Of a stretch of DNA of 64,000 nucleotides, positions 26,914-35,922 are shown piece by piece. The stretch is from positions 1-64,000 of the forward strand of contig QHBO01000012.1 of NCBI GenBank assembly GCA_003243965.1. Direction: 5' to 3'. The translations under genes and the position numbers were made by a program. Positions within the stretch are counted from its first letter, which is position 1. Each line of letters starts with the position of its first letter. The DNA is from Chloroflexota bacterium (lineage in GTDB: Bacteria; Chloroflexota; Limnocylindria; QHBO01). Below the pieces are notes generated by a model. That model worked only from the letters and a program-made list of their open reading frames with translations. It made no database searches and was not told the DNA's origin.

Positions 26914-27939
26914 CTAGGGCTCCTTCTGCGCGCTGCCGAACACGGTCAGCACGAAGAACGCCTGCGCCAGCGCAAAGATGACCAGCAGGACCAATGCGCG
27001 GCGCCCTCGCAGACGGGCCGCGAGCTCCGGGAACGCCGAGATCCCGAGCAGCGCGAAGCGAGGCGCCGAATACACGGTGCCGGCGAGCATGGTCATCGCC
27101 ACCTCGGCGAAGGAGTAACTGCCCAGCTCGAGATCGCGGAGCGCGGACAGTGCGGCCGCGCACAGGATCAGCACCGCGAACGCGAGTCGTGTGATCTTCA
27201 CCGCATCGGGATGACGGATCACCAGGGCGACGGCCGCGAATCCACGGTCCGGCGACCATCCCACCGACTCGTGCAGCCAGCTCAGCGGGTCACCGGTCAG
27301 CTGCCAGACGAAGAGCGACCAGGCGCCCAGGCCGGCGGCCACGCCGAGCCCCAGGCCGACGGCGCGCCGCGGCCGTCCGCGCCACAGCTCCACGGCGGCG
27401 GGCGCCAGCAGCGCGAGCCCCGCTGAGCGCGTGAACGTGGCTGCCGCGGCCAGGATCGGCCTCCCCAGCGGCGCCCGACAGGCGAAGAGCAGGGCCACGA
27501 GCAGCAGGAACAGCGACTCGGAGTAGGCCATCGAGAAGACGTACGCCGCGGGACTGAAGGCGAGGAGCGTCACGCCGAGCAGCGCGGCCCCGTGATACCG
27601 GGCGGCGAAGACCCGATAAAGGACCACGATCGCCACCACGAACAGGATGTTGGCGAGCACCGCCGCCACAACGGGCATCGGGATGAATCCGAACGACCCG
27701 AGCCGGATCGTCATCGGCCAGCCCGGGAAGAACGCGAAGTCATGCTGCGGCCCGTTCGTGCCGTAGCCAATCGGGCGCGCGTGGTAGCCGAGCTGTGCGA
27801 CCCCCAGGTACCAGCCGCCGTCCCAGGTCACGAATCGCTTCAGGACGGGCGTGGCGGACGGGAGGAGGGCGATCAGGCCGATCGAGTACACGCGCGAGAG
27901 GACGCCGACCGCGAGCGGCAAGATCCACCATCTGGTCAT
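26914..27939 (-). CDS. PIG-V-like polytopic membrane glycosyltransferase (GT-C)
   Basis: A 341-residue membrane protein with about eight helices. WDGGWYLGVAQLGYH near the N-terminus, DFAFFPGWPM, then FSMAYSESLFLLLVALLFA follow the layout of PIG-V/GPI18-like mannosyltransferases, which use lipid-linked sugar donors on the outer face of the membrane. The acidic residue in the first loop (WD) is the likely catalytic base. A close paralogue lies immediately upstream on the same strand. The acceptor is unknown; a role in cell-surface glycans is inferred. Confidence 0.78.
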   Translation of the reverse strand: MTRWWILPLAVGVLSRVYSIGLIALLPSATPVLKRFVTWDGGWYLGVAQLGYHARPIGYGTNGPQHDFAFFPGWPMTIRLGSFGFIPMPVVAAVLANILFVVAIVVLYRVFAARYHGAALLGVTLLAFSPAAYVFSMAYSESLFLLLVALLFACRAPLGRPILAAAATFTRSAGLALLAPAAVELWRGRPRRAVGLGLGVAAGLGAWSLFVWQLTGDPLSWLHESVGWSPDRGFAAVALVIRHPDAVKITRLAFAVLILCAAALSALRDLELGSYSFAEVAMTMLAGTVYSAPRFALLGISAFPELAARLRGRRALVLLVIFALAQAFFVLTVFGSAQKEP

Positions 27940-28045
27940 CGTTCCCCTCGAGCTGCGCCCGTCGTTCAGCCGCTAACCATAGCGGGGGTCCCCTGCGCGC
28001 CGGCCCAGCCCGCGAGGCGACGTCGATGCCAGGGCTCTCGGGGCG

Positions 28046-29098
28046 TCAGGGTTCTCGTTGCGCGCCCCCAAAGACGGTCAGTATGAAGAACGCCTGTGCC
28101 ACCGCGAAGATGACCAGCAGGATCACGGCGCGACGTCCCCTCAGGCGCAGCGCCAGCTCCGGGAAGGCCGACACGCCCGCCAGCGCGAACCGAGGGATCG
28201 AATAGATGGTTCCCGCGAGCATGGTGACCGCCACCTCGGCCAGCGAGTAGCTCCCCAGCTCCAGGTCGCGGAGGACCGACAGCGCGGCCGCCCCCAGGAT
28301 CAGCATCGCGAACGCCAGCCAGGTGACATGCACCGCGTCGGGCTGCTGGATGACCACCGCCAGGGCTCCAACGCCGCGGTTCGGTGACCACCCCGCCGAC
28401 TCGTACAACCAGTCCAGCGGGTTCCCGGTCAGCTGCCAGACGAAGAGCGACCATGCGCCCAGTCCAGCGACGACGCCGAGACTCAGGCCGATGGCGCGCC
28501 GCGGCCGACCGCGCCACAGGTCCACGGCCGCGGGGGCAAGCAGGAAGATCCCCGTCGCGCGAGTGACGGCCGCTCCCGCGGCCAGCAGGGACCGTCCAAC
28601 TGGGGCGCGCCAGGCGAAGACGAGCGCCACGAGGAGGATGAAGAGGGACTCGGAGTAGGCCATCGAGAAGACGTATGCGGGCGGGCTGAAGGCGAGCAGC
28701 GCGACGCCCAACCCGGCTGCGCCGGTCCCGAACCGCGTGGCGAAGACTCGGTACAGGACCACCGCTGCGGCCAGGAAGAGCAGGTTGGCCAGCACCACGC
28801 CGACAACCTCGACGGGCAGGAATCCCAGGGTCCCGAGTCGAATCATCATCGGCCAGGCGGGAAAGAAGGCGTAGTCGTGCTGTCCGCCGTTCGGGCCCTG
28901 CGCGGCAGCCGCGACGTGGTAGCCAGATCGGGCGATGCGGAGGTACCAGGTCGCATCCCAGGCGACGAACCGGTTCCAGGTCGGCGTGGTGGACGGCAGG
29001 AGCGCAATCAGGCCGATCGAGTACAGCCGGGAGGCGATGGCGATGAGCACGGGAAGCAGGGGATAGCTCAGCGGACGGCGCATCTGACTTCGGACCAT
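28046..29098 (-). CDS. PIG-V-like polytopic membrane glycosyltransferase, tandem paralogue
   Basis: About 350 residues from ATG 29098 (ATG 29083 is an alternative). It matches its downstream neighbour along the whole length, including WDATWYLRIARSGYH, YAFFPAWPMMIRLG, FSMAYSESLFILLVAL and a near-identical C-terminal helix ending GGAQREP. The two genes are thus a tandem duplication. Both keep the acidic residue of the first loop, so both may be active, perhaps with different acceptors. The gap between them (27940-28045) shows no other gene. Confidence 0.78.
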   Translation of the reverse strand: MVRSQMRRPLSYPLLPVLIAIASRLYSIGLIALLPSTTPTWNRFVAWDATWYLRIARSGYHVAAAAQGPNGGQHDYAFFPAWPMMIRLGTLGFLPVEVVGVVLANLLFLAAAVVLYRVFATRFGTGAAGLGVALLAFSPPAYVFSMAYSESLFILLVALVFAWRAPVGRSLLAAGAAVTRATGIFLLAPAAVDLWRGRPRRAIGLSLGVVAGLGAWSLFVWQLTGNPLDWLYESAGWSPNRGVGALAVVIQQPDAVHVTWLAFAMLILGAAALSVLRDLELGSYSLAEVAVTMLAGTIYSIPRFALAGVSAFPELALRLRGRRAVILLVIFAVAQAFFILTVFGGAQREP

Positions 29099-29262
29099 TC
29101 CAATCGGGGTGCGGAGCTTCCGAGTGTGGGGCGTACAGCGAATCAGGTCGAGTGCCTTGGGCTGCCTTGTGGGTCTGGGGTGCCGCAGGTGCACCAGCCC
29201 CGAGCGACGGCCACGCTCGAGGGTCCCTGCCGCCGCCGACGACCTTGGAATCGCGGGCGGTC

Positions 29263-29718
29263 CTAGCCGTGGTCGGCCTCGTCGGACGTGCCGCGCTGCT
29301 TCATCCACTTGGCGACCGCGCGTGGACCTGCGCGTGACAGCCACGCGCCCTCGACGAAACCAGCCAACTCGTCCCGGCTAAGCTCGCCAATCCGCGAACC
29401 ACGGACCAGCACTGACGGGTGGCCGTCGAAGTGCGGCGTGGTGAAGAAGGGCAACGACACATCGGCCAGAATGGCTTCCTTCTCGAGCTCCGAGTCCACC
29501 CAGAACACGATGACGTCGGTGTATCGCTCGCCGGTGTCAGGGTCGACTGCGTCCGGACGCGGGTTGCGGAAGAAGAGGAAGCTGCGGCGGCTGACCTGGT
29601 AGACCGTCGGCCCACCCTCGGCCAGGCTCACGCCCGGCAGCGAGCGCGCGATCTCGCGAATGTGGTCCACGGTCGCCGGACGCCAGCCGTCGGCCGCAGC
29701 CGATAGGGGTCGGTCCAT
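29263..29718 (-). CDS. MmcQ/YjbR family protein
   Basis: A 151-residue protein of the MmcQ/YjbR family. The recognisable course is VDHIREIARSLPGV, then YQVSRRSFLFFRN, LPFFTTPHFDGHPSVLVR and a C-terminal helix GFVEGAWLSRAGPRAVAKW. The fold resembles a double-wing DNA-binding module, but no member has a firmly known role. Start ATG 29718. It is the last ordinary chromosomal gene before the defence island begins at about 29.77 kb. Confidence 0.85.
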   Translation of the reverse strand: MDRPLSAAADGWRPATVDHIREIARSLPGVSLAEGGPTVYQVSRRSFLFFRNPRPDAVDPDTGERYTDVIVFWVDSELEKEAILADVSLPFFTTPHFDGHPSVLVRGSRIGELSRDELAGFVEGAWLSRAGPRAVAKWMKQRGTSDEADHG

Positions 29719-29770
29719 GCCCCGATGCTACCAACCGACAGCGGGCGCCACGCCTCGTACGCGCTGCGTG

Positions 29771-29846
29771 CGTCGGTTGGCATGCTGGCCTCGGTCAGAA
29801 AGCGCGCCAGCAGGGTGAGCGCGTCGATGTGGGCGCGCTGGGTGGC
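29771..29846 (-). repeat. Left copy of a 76-bp near-direct repeat: relic of a tyrosine recombinase gene
   Basis: This segment matches 44089-44164 at 69 of 76 positions in a gap-free hand alignment, same orientation. Read leftward it encodes ATQRAHIDALTLLARFLTEA, equivalent to the N-terminal region of the recombinase at the other end of the island. Similarity ends abruptly on both sides. It marks the probable left border of the accessory island. Confidence 0.8.
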
Positions 29847-29929
29847 GCGCTGTGCTTCCAAACGTGGGCGGGGGAGCGAATCGGGTCGAGTTATCTGCTC
29901 TCTTTGCGCACGAGATCAGCGCATCCAGC

Positions 29930-31156
29930 TTATGGCTGGCGACGGCGTGGGGCAGCTCTGCTCGGCTGGGCTGACTGGGTTGGGGCATCAAGCTCCCACT
30001 CGAAGTTGTCGAGCAGCGCCACGACTTCTGGTGCCTCCCACGCGCGGTTGCGGCGGCGACCGATGAAGATCGGCTTCAGGACGTCGGCGTCCTCCAACGC
30101 AAGGACAGCCAACCGCGCGGCTTCATAACTGACGTCCGCAATCTCAGCAGCGACCTTGGCGTCGAGAATAGGTCGGCCGGGCAGGGTCTGGATCAACTTC
30201 TCGGCAGCCGAGTCTCGCCGCGGGCGCCCCGCCGCCGTCCGCCACGACTCCTGCAGCTCCGTCAAGCGCCCGCTGAGCGAAGCAGCGTGGTTGGCGGCGG
30301 TTCGGAGGGCGGCGGTGAAGAGTCGGCACCACTCGATCGGATTGTCGTTGCGGAAGTCGGTCAGTCCTGCGACATACACCTTGGCATTCGTGGCCAGCAC
30401 GATGCTGATGGGTGGCACAAACATCGGAGCCAGCCCGCGGCGGCGGAGGAGAACGTGGATCAAGGCCCGTCCCACGCGTCCATTGCCGTCGACGAACGGG
30501 TGAATGGTTTCGAACTGCGCGTGTGCGACCGCCGCTTGAACAATGGCCGGCAGGTCATCCCGGTTCGCAAACTCGCACAGGTCCGCGAGCAATCCTGGAA
30601 CCTCGTCCTCCGGGGGAGGGATGAACTCGGCGTTCCGCGGACTGGTGGAGTCGCCGCCGATCCAGTTCTGTTCCTCGCGGATACGACCGCCATACGCGCG
30701 ATCACTGGTGGCCTCCATCAACGTCCGGTGGATGGCAAGGATATCGGCCGTCGAGATACGTCTCGATGCTTCCCCCAGGCGGATTGCCGCCTCCATCGCA
30801 CGGATGTTGCCGATCACCGATCGAGCAGTCGTGTCCGCAGCGTCCGGGTCGAACATTGCCTTCGCCAGGCGGCGCTGGGACAATTCGAGGCCCTCGATCC
30901 GGGACGACGCGATGCTCTCCGACCGGAGGAGTTGTCGACTCAGCGCCTCGAGGCCAGCCAGGTTCGATGATGCGTGCAGTTCCCCCAGCGCAGCTGTGGC
31001 TTCGGCCATGAGCTCCACGAGGCTCGCCGGAAATGCGATGTCGAACTCGGCGACAGGATCCGGAACAAAGGCCTGATAGATGAAGCCGGCCCGCTGCTTC
31101 CATCCACCGTAGGCAGATGGATGTGGCGACCAGCGACGTTCGACGAGGCTTGGCAT
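29930..31156 (-). CDS. Fic family protein (putative AMP transferase), class II type
   Basis: A 408-residue Fic protein. Fic enzymes usually transfer AMP from ATP to a target hydroxyl. The complete active motif HPFVDGNGRVGR is at residues 219-230. An inhibitory motif of the S/TxxxE(G/N) kind, SSRIEG, is at residues 84-89, before the Fic core, so the enzyme should be self-inhibited (class II). The C-terminus after about residue 310 resembles a winged helix (DAKVAAEIADVSYEAARLAV). It lies just inside the left island border; a role in regulation or phage defence is possible. Start ATG 31156. Confidence 0.92.
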   Translation of the reverse strand: MPSLVERRWSPHPSAYGGWKQRAGFIYQAFVPDPVAEFDIAFPASLVELMAEATAALGELHASSNLAGLEALSRQLLRSESIASSRIEGLELSQRRLAKAMFDPDAADTTARSVIGNIRAMEAAIRLGEASRRISTADILAIHRTLMEATSDRAYGGRIREEQNWIGGDSTSPRNAEFIPPPEDEVPGLLADLCEFANRDDLPAIVQAAVAHAQFETIHPFVDGNGRVGRALIHVLLRRRGLAPMFVPPISIVLATNAKVYVAGLTDFRNDNPIEWCRLFTAALRTAANHAASLSGRLTELQESWRTAAGRPRRDSAAEKLIQTLPGRPILDAKVAAEIADVSYEAARLAVLALEDADVLKPIFIGRRRNRAWEAPEVVALLDNFEWELDAPTQSAQPSRAAPRRRQP

Positions 31157-31279
31157 CTCAGGATCCTTGTGTCCGTGACTTGCTTACGCAAGGGTAGCAC
31201 CCGAACCTTGCGGACATGGACTCATTGCCGAAGGAGATTTGCGGCCAGGATCGCAGCCCTTCATGCTCCCGGTGTGGAC

Positions 31280-32128
31280 ATGCATGCCAATCAGCTGACT
31301 GTTTCCGCTGAGACGGTGCGCGAATTGGTGGATGAGCAGTTCCCCGAGTGGCGGGCCTTGCCGATCAGGGGGATCCGTTCGCAGGGGACAGTCAACGCCA
31401 TATTTCGCGTTGGCGATCAGCTCGCTGCCCGGCTCCCGCTACAACCTCAAGACGTCGAAGCGACGCGACAGTGGCTCGCGGCCGAGGCGAAAGCTGCGCG
31501 CGAGCTGCTGGGTCGCACGCGGTTCTCGACGCCCGAGCCCGTCGCGCTGGGCGAACCCGGCGCGGGCTACCCGCTTCCGTGGTCGATCCAAACCTGGTTG
31601 CCCGGAGTTGTGGCCACGGACGAAGACCCAGGCGACTCCGTCGCGTTCGCGCACGACTTGGCCGAGTTCGTCTTGAACGTACGCGCCATCGACCCTCGCG
31701 GCAGGGTGTTCAATGGGAACGGTAGGGGAGGCGACCTGCGGTCCCACGATGGGTGGATGGAGACCTGCTTCGAGCAGAGTGAAGGGCTGCTGGACGTGCC
31801 CCGTCTGCGCAAGATGTGGGATGCGTTGCGGAAACTTCCGCGCGGCGGAGCCAGCGACGTGATGACCCACGGTGACCTGATCCCTGGCAACGTGCTCGTC
31901 GCCGACGGGCGCCTGGCCGCGGTGCTGGACGTAGGTGGCCTGGGACCGGCTGACCCTGCCTTGGATGTCGTGGGTGCTTGGCATCTCCTCGAACCCGTCC
32001 CTCGGCAAGTGCTCCGTGATGACCTGGGGTGCGGCGATCTCGAGTGGGCGCGCGGCAAGGCGTGGGCCTTCCAGCAGGCGATGGGGGCCGTCTGGTACTA
32101 CGTCGACAGCAATCCGGCCATGGTCTGA
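31280..32128 (+). CDS. Aminoglycoside phosphotransferase (APH)-like kinase
   Basis: A 282-residue protein with the APH/choline-kinase fold. The catalytic loop HGDLIPGN is at residues 197-204 and the metal-binding segment reads VLDVGGLGPADPALD at about 214-228; here DV replaces the common DF/DW. An N-lobe with GTVNAIFRVGDQLAARLP precedes it. ATG 31280 opens MHANQL, with GTG 31274 as an alternative. It is divergent from the Fic gene. Such enzymes can phosphorylate antibiotics or small metabolites; sequence alone does not tell which. Confidence 0.85.
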   Translation: MHANQLTVSAETVRELVDEQFPEWRALPIRGIRSQGTVNAIFRVGDQLAARLPLQPQDVEATRQWLAAEAKAARELLGRTRFSTPEPVALGEPGAGYPLPWSIQTWLPGVVATDEDPGDSVAFAHDLAEFVLNVRAIDPRGRVFNGNGRGGDLRSHDGWMETCFEQSEGLLDVPRLRKMWDALRKLPRGGASDVMTHGDLIPGNVLVADGRLAAVLDVGGLGPADPALDVVGAWHLLEPVPRQVLRDDLGCGDLEWARGKAWAFQQAMGAVWYYVDSNPAMV

Positions 32129-32152
32129 TGGGCCGCCGCACGCTGGAACGCA

Positions 32153-32689
32153 TTACGGCGGACGACTCGCGAAACTGAGTCTCGCGCCGCGTGGCTCATC
32201 GTACGCAGCCACCGTCGGGGGACTCAGACAAATTCGGTACTGGGTCAGGTCTTCAAAGAAGTTCTGCTCGGACACGTGAGGCCGCGTTGGCGGCTGTTTC
32301 GTCGTCACACGCCCACGGGCGGTCTTCAGACCCCATCTGACGAGAATGCTCGGCCCAGCCGGCGGCATGTTTGGATAGCGAGGCAGGAAGTAGAAATGAA
32401 CGTGCTTGACGACCTCGCCGAAGGAGCACACGTAGACACGATCTGGGTCCAGCGCCTTCATCATCGCTCTCGACACCTTCTCAATCAGCGGACCCAATGC
32501 TCGAGCCTCGCGCTCGTTCAGGGCTGCAAGGTGCTCGACGTGCCGCTCCGGCTTCAGAATGAGCCAGCCCTTCAGAAGCACTGGACTTATCGCGTGCTCC
32601 AATAGCCGGCCACCTTCCTGGTGAATCGTCCCACCAGGCGGCACGGTGCGGCCAGCTGTCACGTCACATGCGAGGCATCCCTCTTTCAT
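32153..32689 (-). CDS. HIT family nucleotide hydrolase-like protein
   Basis: A 178-residue protein of the histidine triad family, whose members hydrolyse nucleotidyl phosphates such as Ap4A. It opens CLACDVTAG, includes LKPERHVEHLAAL and has the active segment KHVHFYFLPR at residues 95-104. H96 and H98 are present but the third triad position is Tyr (Y100) instead of His, so activity may be altered. ATG 32689 has GGGAGA just upstream. The start lies nine bases after the stop of a frameshifted restriction-type gene, so the two were probably one transcript. Confidence 0.85.
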   Translation of the reverse strand: MKEGCLACDVTAGRTVPPGGTIHQEGGRLLEHAISPVLLKGWLILKPERHVEHLAALNEREARALGPLIEKVSRAMMKALDPDRVYVCSFGEVVKHVHFYFLPRYPNMPPAGPSILVRWGLKTARGRVTTKQPPTRPHVSEQNFFEDLTQYRICLSPPTVAAYDEPRGARLSFASRPP

Positions 32690-32698
32690 GTCATCTCC

Positions 32699-32995
32699 CT
32701 AAAAGGTGCTTGCGATGCGGCCGATCGCGATCTGCCCACGCGTCTTCAAGGGCACGACGACATGGTCGCCTTGCTGCATCGACTGGCCGAATGTCCCAAA
32801 GCTGGCCAGCCTGGACGGCGACGTTGCCCTCACCGCTCCCTGGGAAGGCGACGCGATACGCCGACTTCAGCGATTCACGGTCTTGATACTTGGAGAGGTC
32901 GGAGAGTTCCTCCCAGCCGATCCCGATGACCGACCGATCGAGGAAGCGGTCTTCGCGCTCACCGGCGCGGCCGCCTTCACCACCCAAAGCGTCAT
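32699..32995 (-). pseudogene. Frameshifted restriction-associated N-terminal-domain protein
   Basis: A leftward gene begins at ATG 32995 behind a strong GGGAGG (MTLWVVKA). The frame then changes near 32965-32975, continuing GEREDRFLDRSVIGIGWEEL, DLSKYQDRESLKSAYRVAFP and VAVQAGQLW. It changes again near 32797-32802, giving FGQSMQQGDHVVVPLKTRGQ and IAIGRIASTF, stopping at 32699-32701. Joined, this is about 98 residues resembling the domain found before the nuclease of Mrr-like restriction proteins. Two frameshifts imply inactivation or base-calling errors. It is divergent from hsdR. Confidence 0.65.
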
Positions 32996-33027
32996 CGGCT
33001 CGCCTCCCTGCGTGCGTGAATCTTGGC

Positions 33028-35922
33028 ATGCGCGGTCGCGGTGCTGAGAGCCGATTCGGGCACTGGGATCTGGTGGACGCTTGGTACCCTCAGCAGGCTT
33101 TGACCGCCCGACCTGAAGCTCGAGCCCGCGAGAAGATCGACCGCCAGCTGACCGATGCCGGCTGGATCGTGCAGGACCGCGCTGCCGCCAACCTGAGCGC
33201 TGGCCAAGGCGTCGCCGTCCGCGAGTTCCCGCTGAAGGGCGGCCCGGTCGATTACCTGCTGTACGTCGACGGCGCCGCAGCCGGAGCGGTCGAGGCCAAG
33301 AAGGAGGGCTGGACGCTGTCCGGCGTCGAGGCTCAGTCAAGGCGCTACAGCGAAGGCCTGCCCGACGCGCTGCCCGCGTACCGCCGGCCGCTGCCATTCC
33401 TGTACGAGTCGACCGGCAAGGAGACGCAGTTCACGAACCTGCTCGACCCGGATCCGCGCAGCCGCGAGGTCTTTACCTTCCACCGCCCCGAAACGCACAG
33501 AGAATGGCTACAGCAGGCCGGATACGAGCAGAGCAGACGCGCCCTCCCCGGCGTGGCCGAGTCGCCCGCGCCCTACGCCGAAGGCGACACCCTCCGAGCC
33601 AGGCTCAAGACCCTGCCGCCGCTCATGACCACCGGCCTCTGGCCGCCGCAGATTACGGCTATCGGAAACCTCGAGGAATCACTCGCACGGAACAAACCCA
33701 GAGCCCTGATCCAGATGGCAACCGGCTCGGGCAAGACGTTCACCGCCGCCAACTTCACCTATCGGTTGGCGAAGTTCGGCAAGGCCAAGCGGATCCTGTT
33801 CCTGGTCGACCGCGGCAACCTCTGCCGCCAGGCGCGGAAGGAATTCGAGCAGTTCGTCACGCCAGATGACGGGCGCAAGTTCAGCGAGCTGTACGTCGTG
33901 CAACACCTGAGCTCGAACGTGCTGGACCCGACTGCGAAGGTCGTGATCGGCACCATCCAACGCATGTACTCCATGCTCCAGGGTCAGGAGGACCTGCCGG
34001 AGGAGGCCGACGAGGTCTCGAGCTTCGAGGCGGCCCCAACAATGGCCAAAGAGCCCCTCCCAGTCGCCTACAACCCGAAGATTCCGATCGAGACGTTCGA
34101 CGTGATCATCACGGACGAAGCACATCGGTCCATCTACAACCTGTGGCGCCAGGTGCTCGAGTACTTCGACGCCTTCGTCATCGGTCTGACGGCCACCCCG
34201 TCGAAGCAGACGCTCGGCTTCTTCAACCAGAACCTGGTGATGGAGTACGACCACGAGCGGGCGGTGGCCGACGGCGTCAACGTCGACTTCGACGTGTTCG
34301 AGATCCGCACCGAGATCACGCAGGCCGGCGCGAAGGTGGACGCCGGGCTGGTGGTCGACAAGCGCGACCGTCAGACGCGGCAGCGGCGCTGGGAGCAGCT
34401 CGACGAGGACTTCACCTACGACGCCGGCCAGCTCGACCGCGCGGTGGTCGCCCAGGACCAGTTGCGGACCGTGATCCGCACCTTCCGCGACAAGCTGCCG
34501 GAGATCTTCCCGGGCCGCACCGAGGTGCCCAAGACGCTGATCTTCGCCAAGGACGACAGCCACGCCGAGGACATCGTGCGGGTGGTGCGCGAGGAGTTCG
34601 GAAAGGGCAACGACTTCTGCGTCAAGATCACCTACAAGACCACCGGCGCCAAGCCCGAGGACCTGCTTGCCAGCTTCCGCAACAGCTACAACCCGCGCAT
34701 CGCGGTAACCGTTGACATGATCGCCACCGGCACCGACGTGCGACCCATCGAGATCGTGTTCTTCATGCGCAGCGTGCGCAGCCGCACCTTCTTCGAGCAG
34801 ATGAAGGGCCGCGGCGTGCGGGTCATCAGCGACACCGACCTCCAGGCGGTGACTCCCGACGCTCGGGCCAAGACGCGCTTCGTGATCGTCGACGCGGTCG
34901 GCATCAGCCAATTGGACCTGACCGATACCGTCTCGCTCGAGAAGAAGCCCTCGGTCTCGTTCGAGAAGCTGCTCGAGCAAATTGCCTTTGGCAACCGCGA
35001 GACCGATGTGCTGTCGTCGCTGGCGAGCCGCCTGGCGCGCCTGGACCGCCAGCTCAGCTCGGCCGATCGCCAGCTCCTGACCGATGCCGCCGGCGGGCAC
35101 TCCATCCGCGAGCTCGCCGCCGCGCTGGTCGACGCGCTCGATCCCGACGTCCAGGTCGAGGCGGCTCGCATGGCGACGGGGGAGACCGATCCAACGGCGT
35201 CGGCCGTCGAGGAGGCCGCGGCGCGCCTCCTTGGTAAGGCTGCGCAGCCGATAGCCGCGAACCCGCAGCTGCGCGTCAAGCTGGTCGAGCTCAAGCAGTC
35301 ATATGAGCAGACGATCGACACCACCAGCGTCGACACCGTCCTGAAAGCCGGCTACTCGGAGGAGGCGACCGAGGCGGCGCGCGGCATCGTCCGCGACTTC
35401 GAGGCATTCATCGCCGAGCACCGCGACGAGATCGATGCGCTCCAGGTCCTGTTCAGTCGTCCGTTTCGACGGCGGCTCACCTTCGAGCAGGTGCGCGAGC
35501 TGGCCGAGGCGATCAAACGTCCGCCGCGGCAGTGGACGCCCGAGGTGCTGTGGGAGGCCTACGAGCGACTGGACCGATCGAAGGTCCGCGGCTCCGGCGA
35601 GCGCACGCTGGCCGACCTCGTGTCGCTCGTCCGCTTCGCCGTCCGCCAGCAGGACGAGTTGGTGCCGTATGCCGAGCAGGTCCGCCAGCGGTTCGACAAC
35701 TGGATTGCACAGCAGGAGTCGGCCGGTCGGACGTTCACCCCCGAACAGGCGCGCTGGCTGGGAATGATCCGCGACCAGGTGGCGACCAGCCTGGGCATCG
35801 AGCTGAGCGACTTCGACTACGTGCCGTTCAACCAGGAAGGTGGAGTGGGCAGAGCGTCCGAGCTCTTCGGCTCTGACTTGCACAGGCTGCTCGAAGAGCT
35901 GAATGAGGAACTTTCGGGTTGA
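33028..35922 (+). CDS. hsdR: Type I restriction enzyme, R subunit (EcoEI-like)
   Basis: The motor and nuclease of a type I restriction system; 964 residues from ATG 33028, with TTG 33100 as a plausible later start preceded by AGCAGG. The N-terminal nuclease shows PVDYLLYV (D75) and VEAKK (E89, K91). Helicase motifs follow: Walker A ATGSGKT near residue 231, DEAH near 363, and a second RecA domain with FFEQMKGRGVRV. The C-terminal region matches EcoEI-type R subunits that contact the methylase. The R-S-M order with a four-base overlap to hsdS shows a single operon. Confidence 0.94.
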   Translation: MRGRGAESRFGHWDLVDAWYPQQALTARPEARAREKIDRQLTDAGWIVQDRAAANLSAGQGVAVREFPLKGGPVDYLLYVDGAAAGAVEAKKEGWTLSGVEAQSRRYSEGLPDALPAYRRPLPFLYESTGKETQFTNLLDPDPRSREVFTFHRPETHREWLQQAGYEQSRRALPGVAESPAPYAEGDTLRARLKTLPPLMTTGLWPPQITAIGNLEESLARNKPRALIQMATGSGKTFTAANFTYRLAKFGKAKRILFLVDRGNLCRQARKEFEQFVTPDDGRKFSELYVVQHLSSNVLDPTAKVVIGTIQRMYSMLQGQEDLPEEADEVSSFEAAPTMAKEPLPVAYNPKIPIETFDVIITDEAHRSIYNLWRQVLEYFDAFVIGLTATPSKQTLGFFNQNLVMEYDHERAVADGVNVDFDVFEIRTEITQAGAKVDAGLVVDKRDRQTRQRRWEQLDEDFTYDAGQLDRAVVAQDQLRTVIRTFRDKLPEIFPGRTEVPKTLIFAKDDSHAEDIVRVVREEFGKGNDFCVKITYKTTGAKPEDLLASFRNSYNPRIAVTVDMIATGTDVRPIEIVFFMRSVRSRTFFEQMKGRGVRVISDTDLQAVTPDARAKTRFVIVDAVGISQLDLTDTVSLEKKPSVSFEKLLEQIAFGNRETDVLSSLASRLARLDRQLSSADRQLLTDAAGGHSIRELAAALVDALDPDVQVEAARMATGETDPTASAVEEAAARLLGKAAQPIAANPQLRVKLVELKQSYEQTIDTTSVDTVLKAGYSEEATEAARGIVRDFEAFIAEHRDEIDALQVLFSRPFRRRLTFEQVRELAEAIKRPPRQWTPEVLWEAYERLDRSKVRGSGERTLADLVSLVRFAVRQQDELVPYAEQVRQRFDNWIAQQESAGRTFTPEQARWLGMIRDQVATSLGIELSDFDYVPFNQEGGVGRASELFGSDLHRLLEELNEELSG

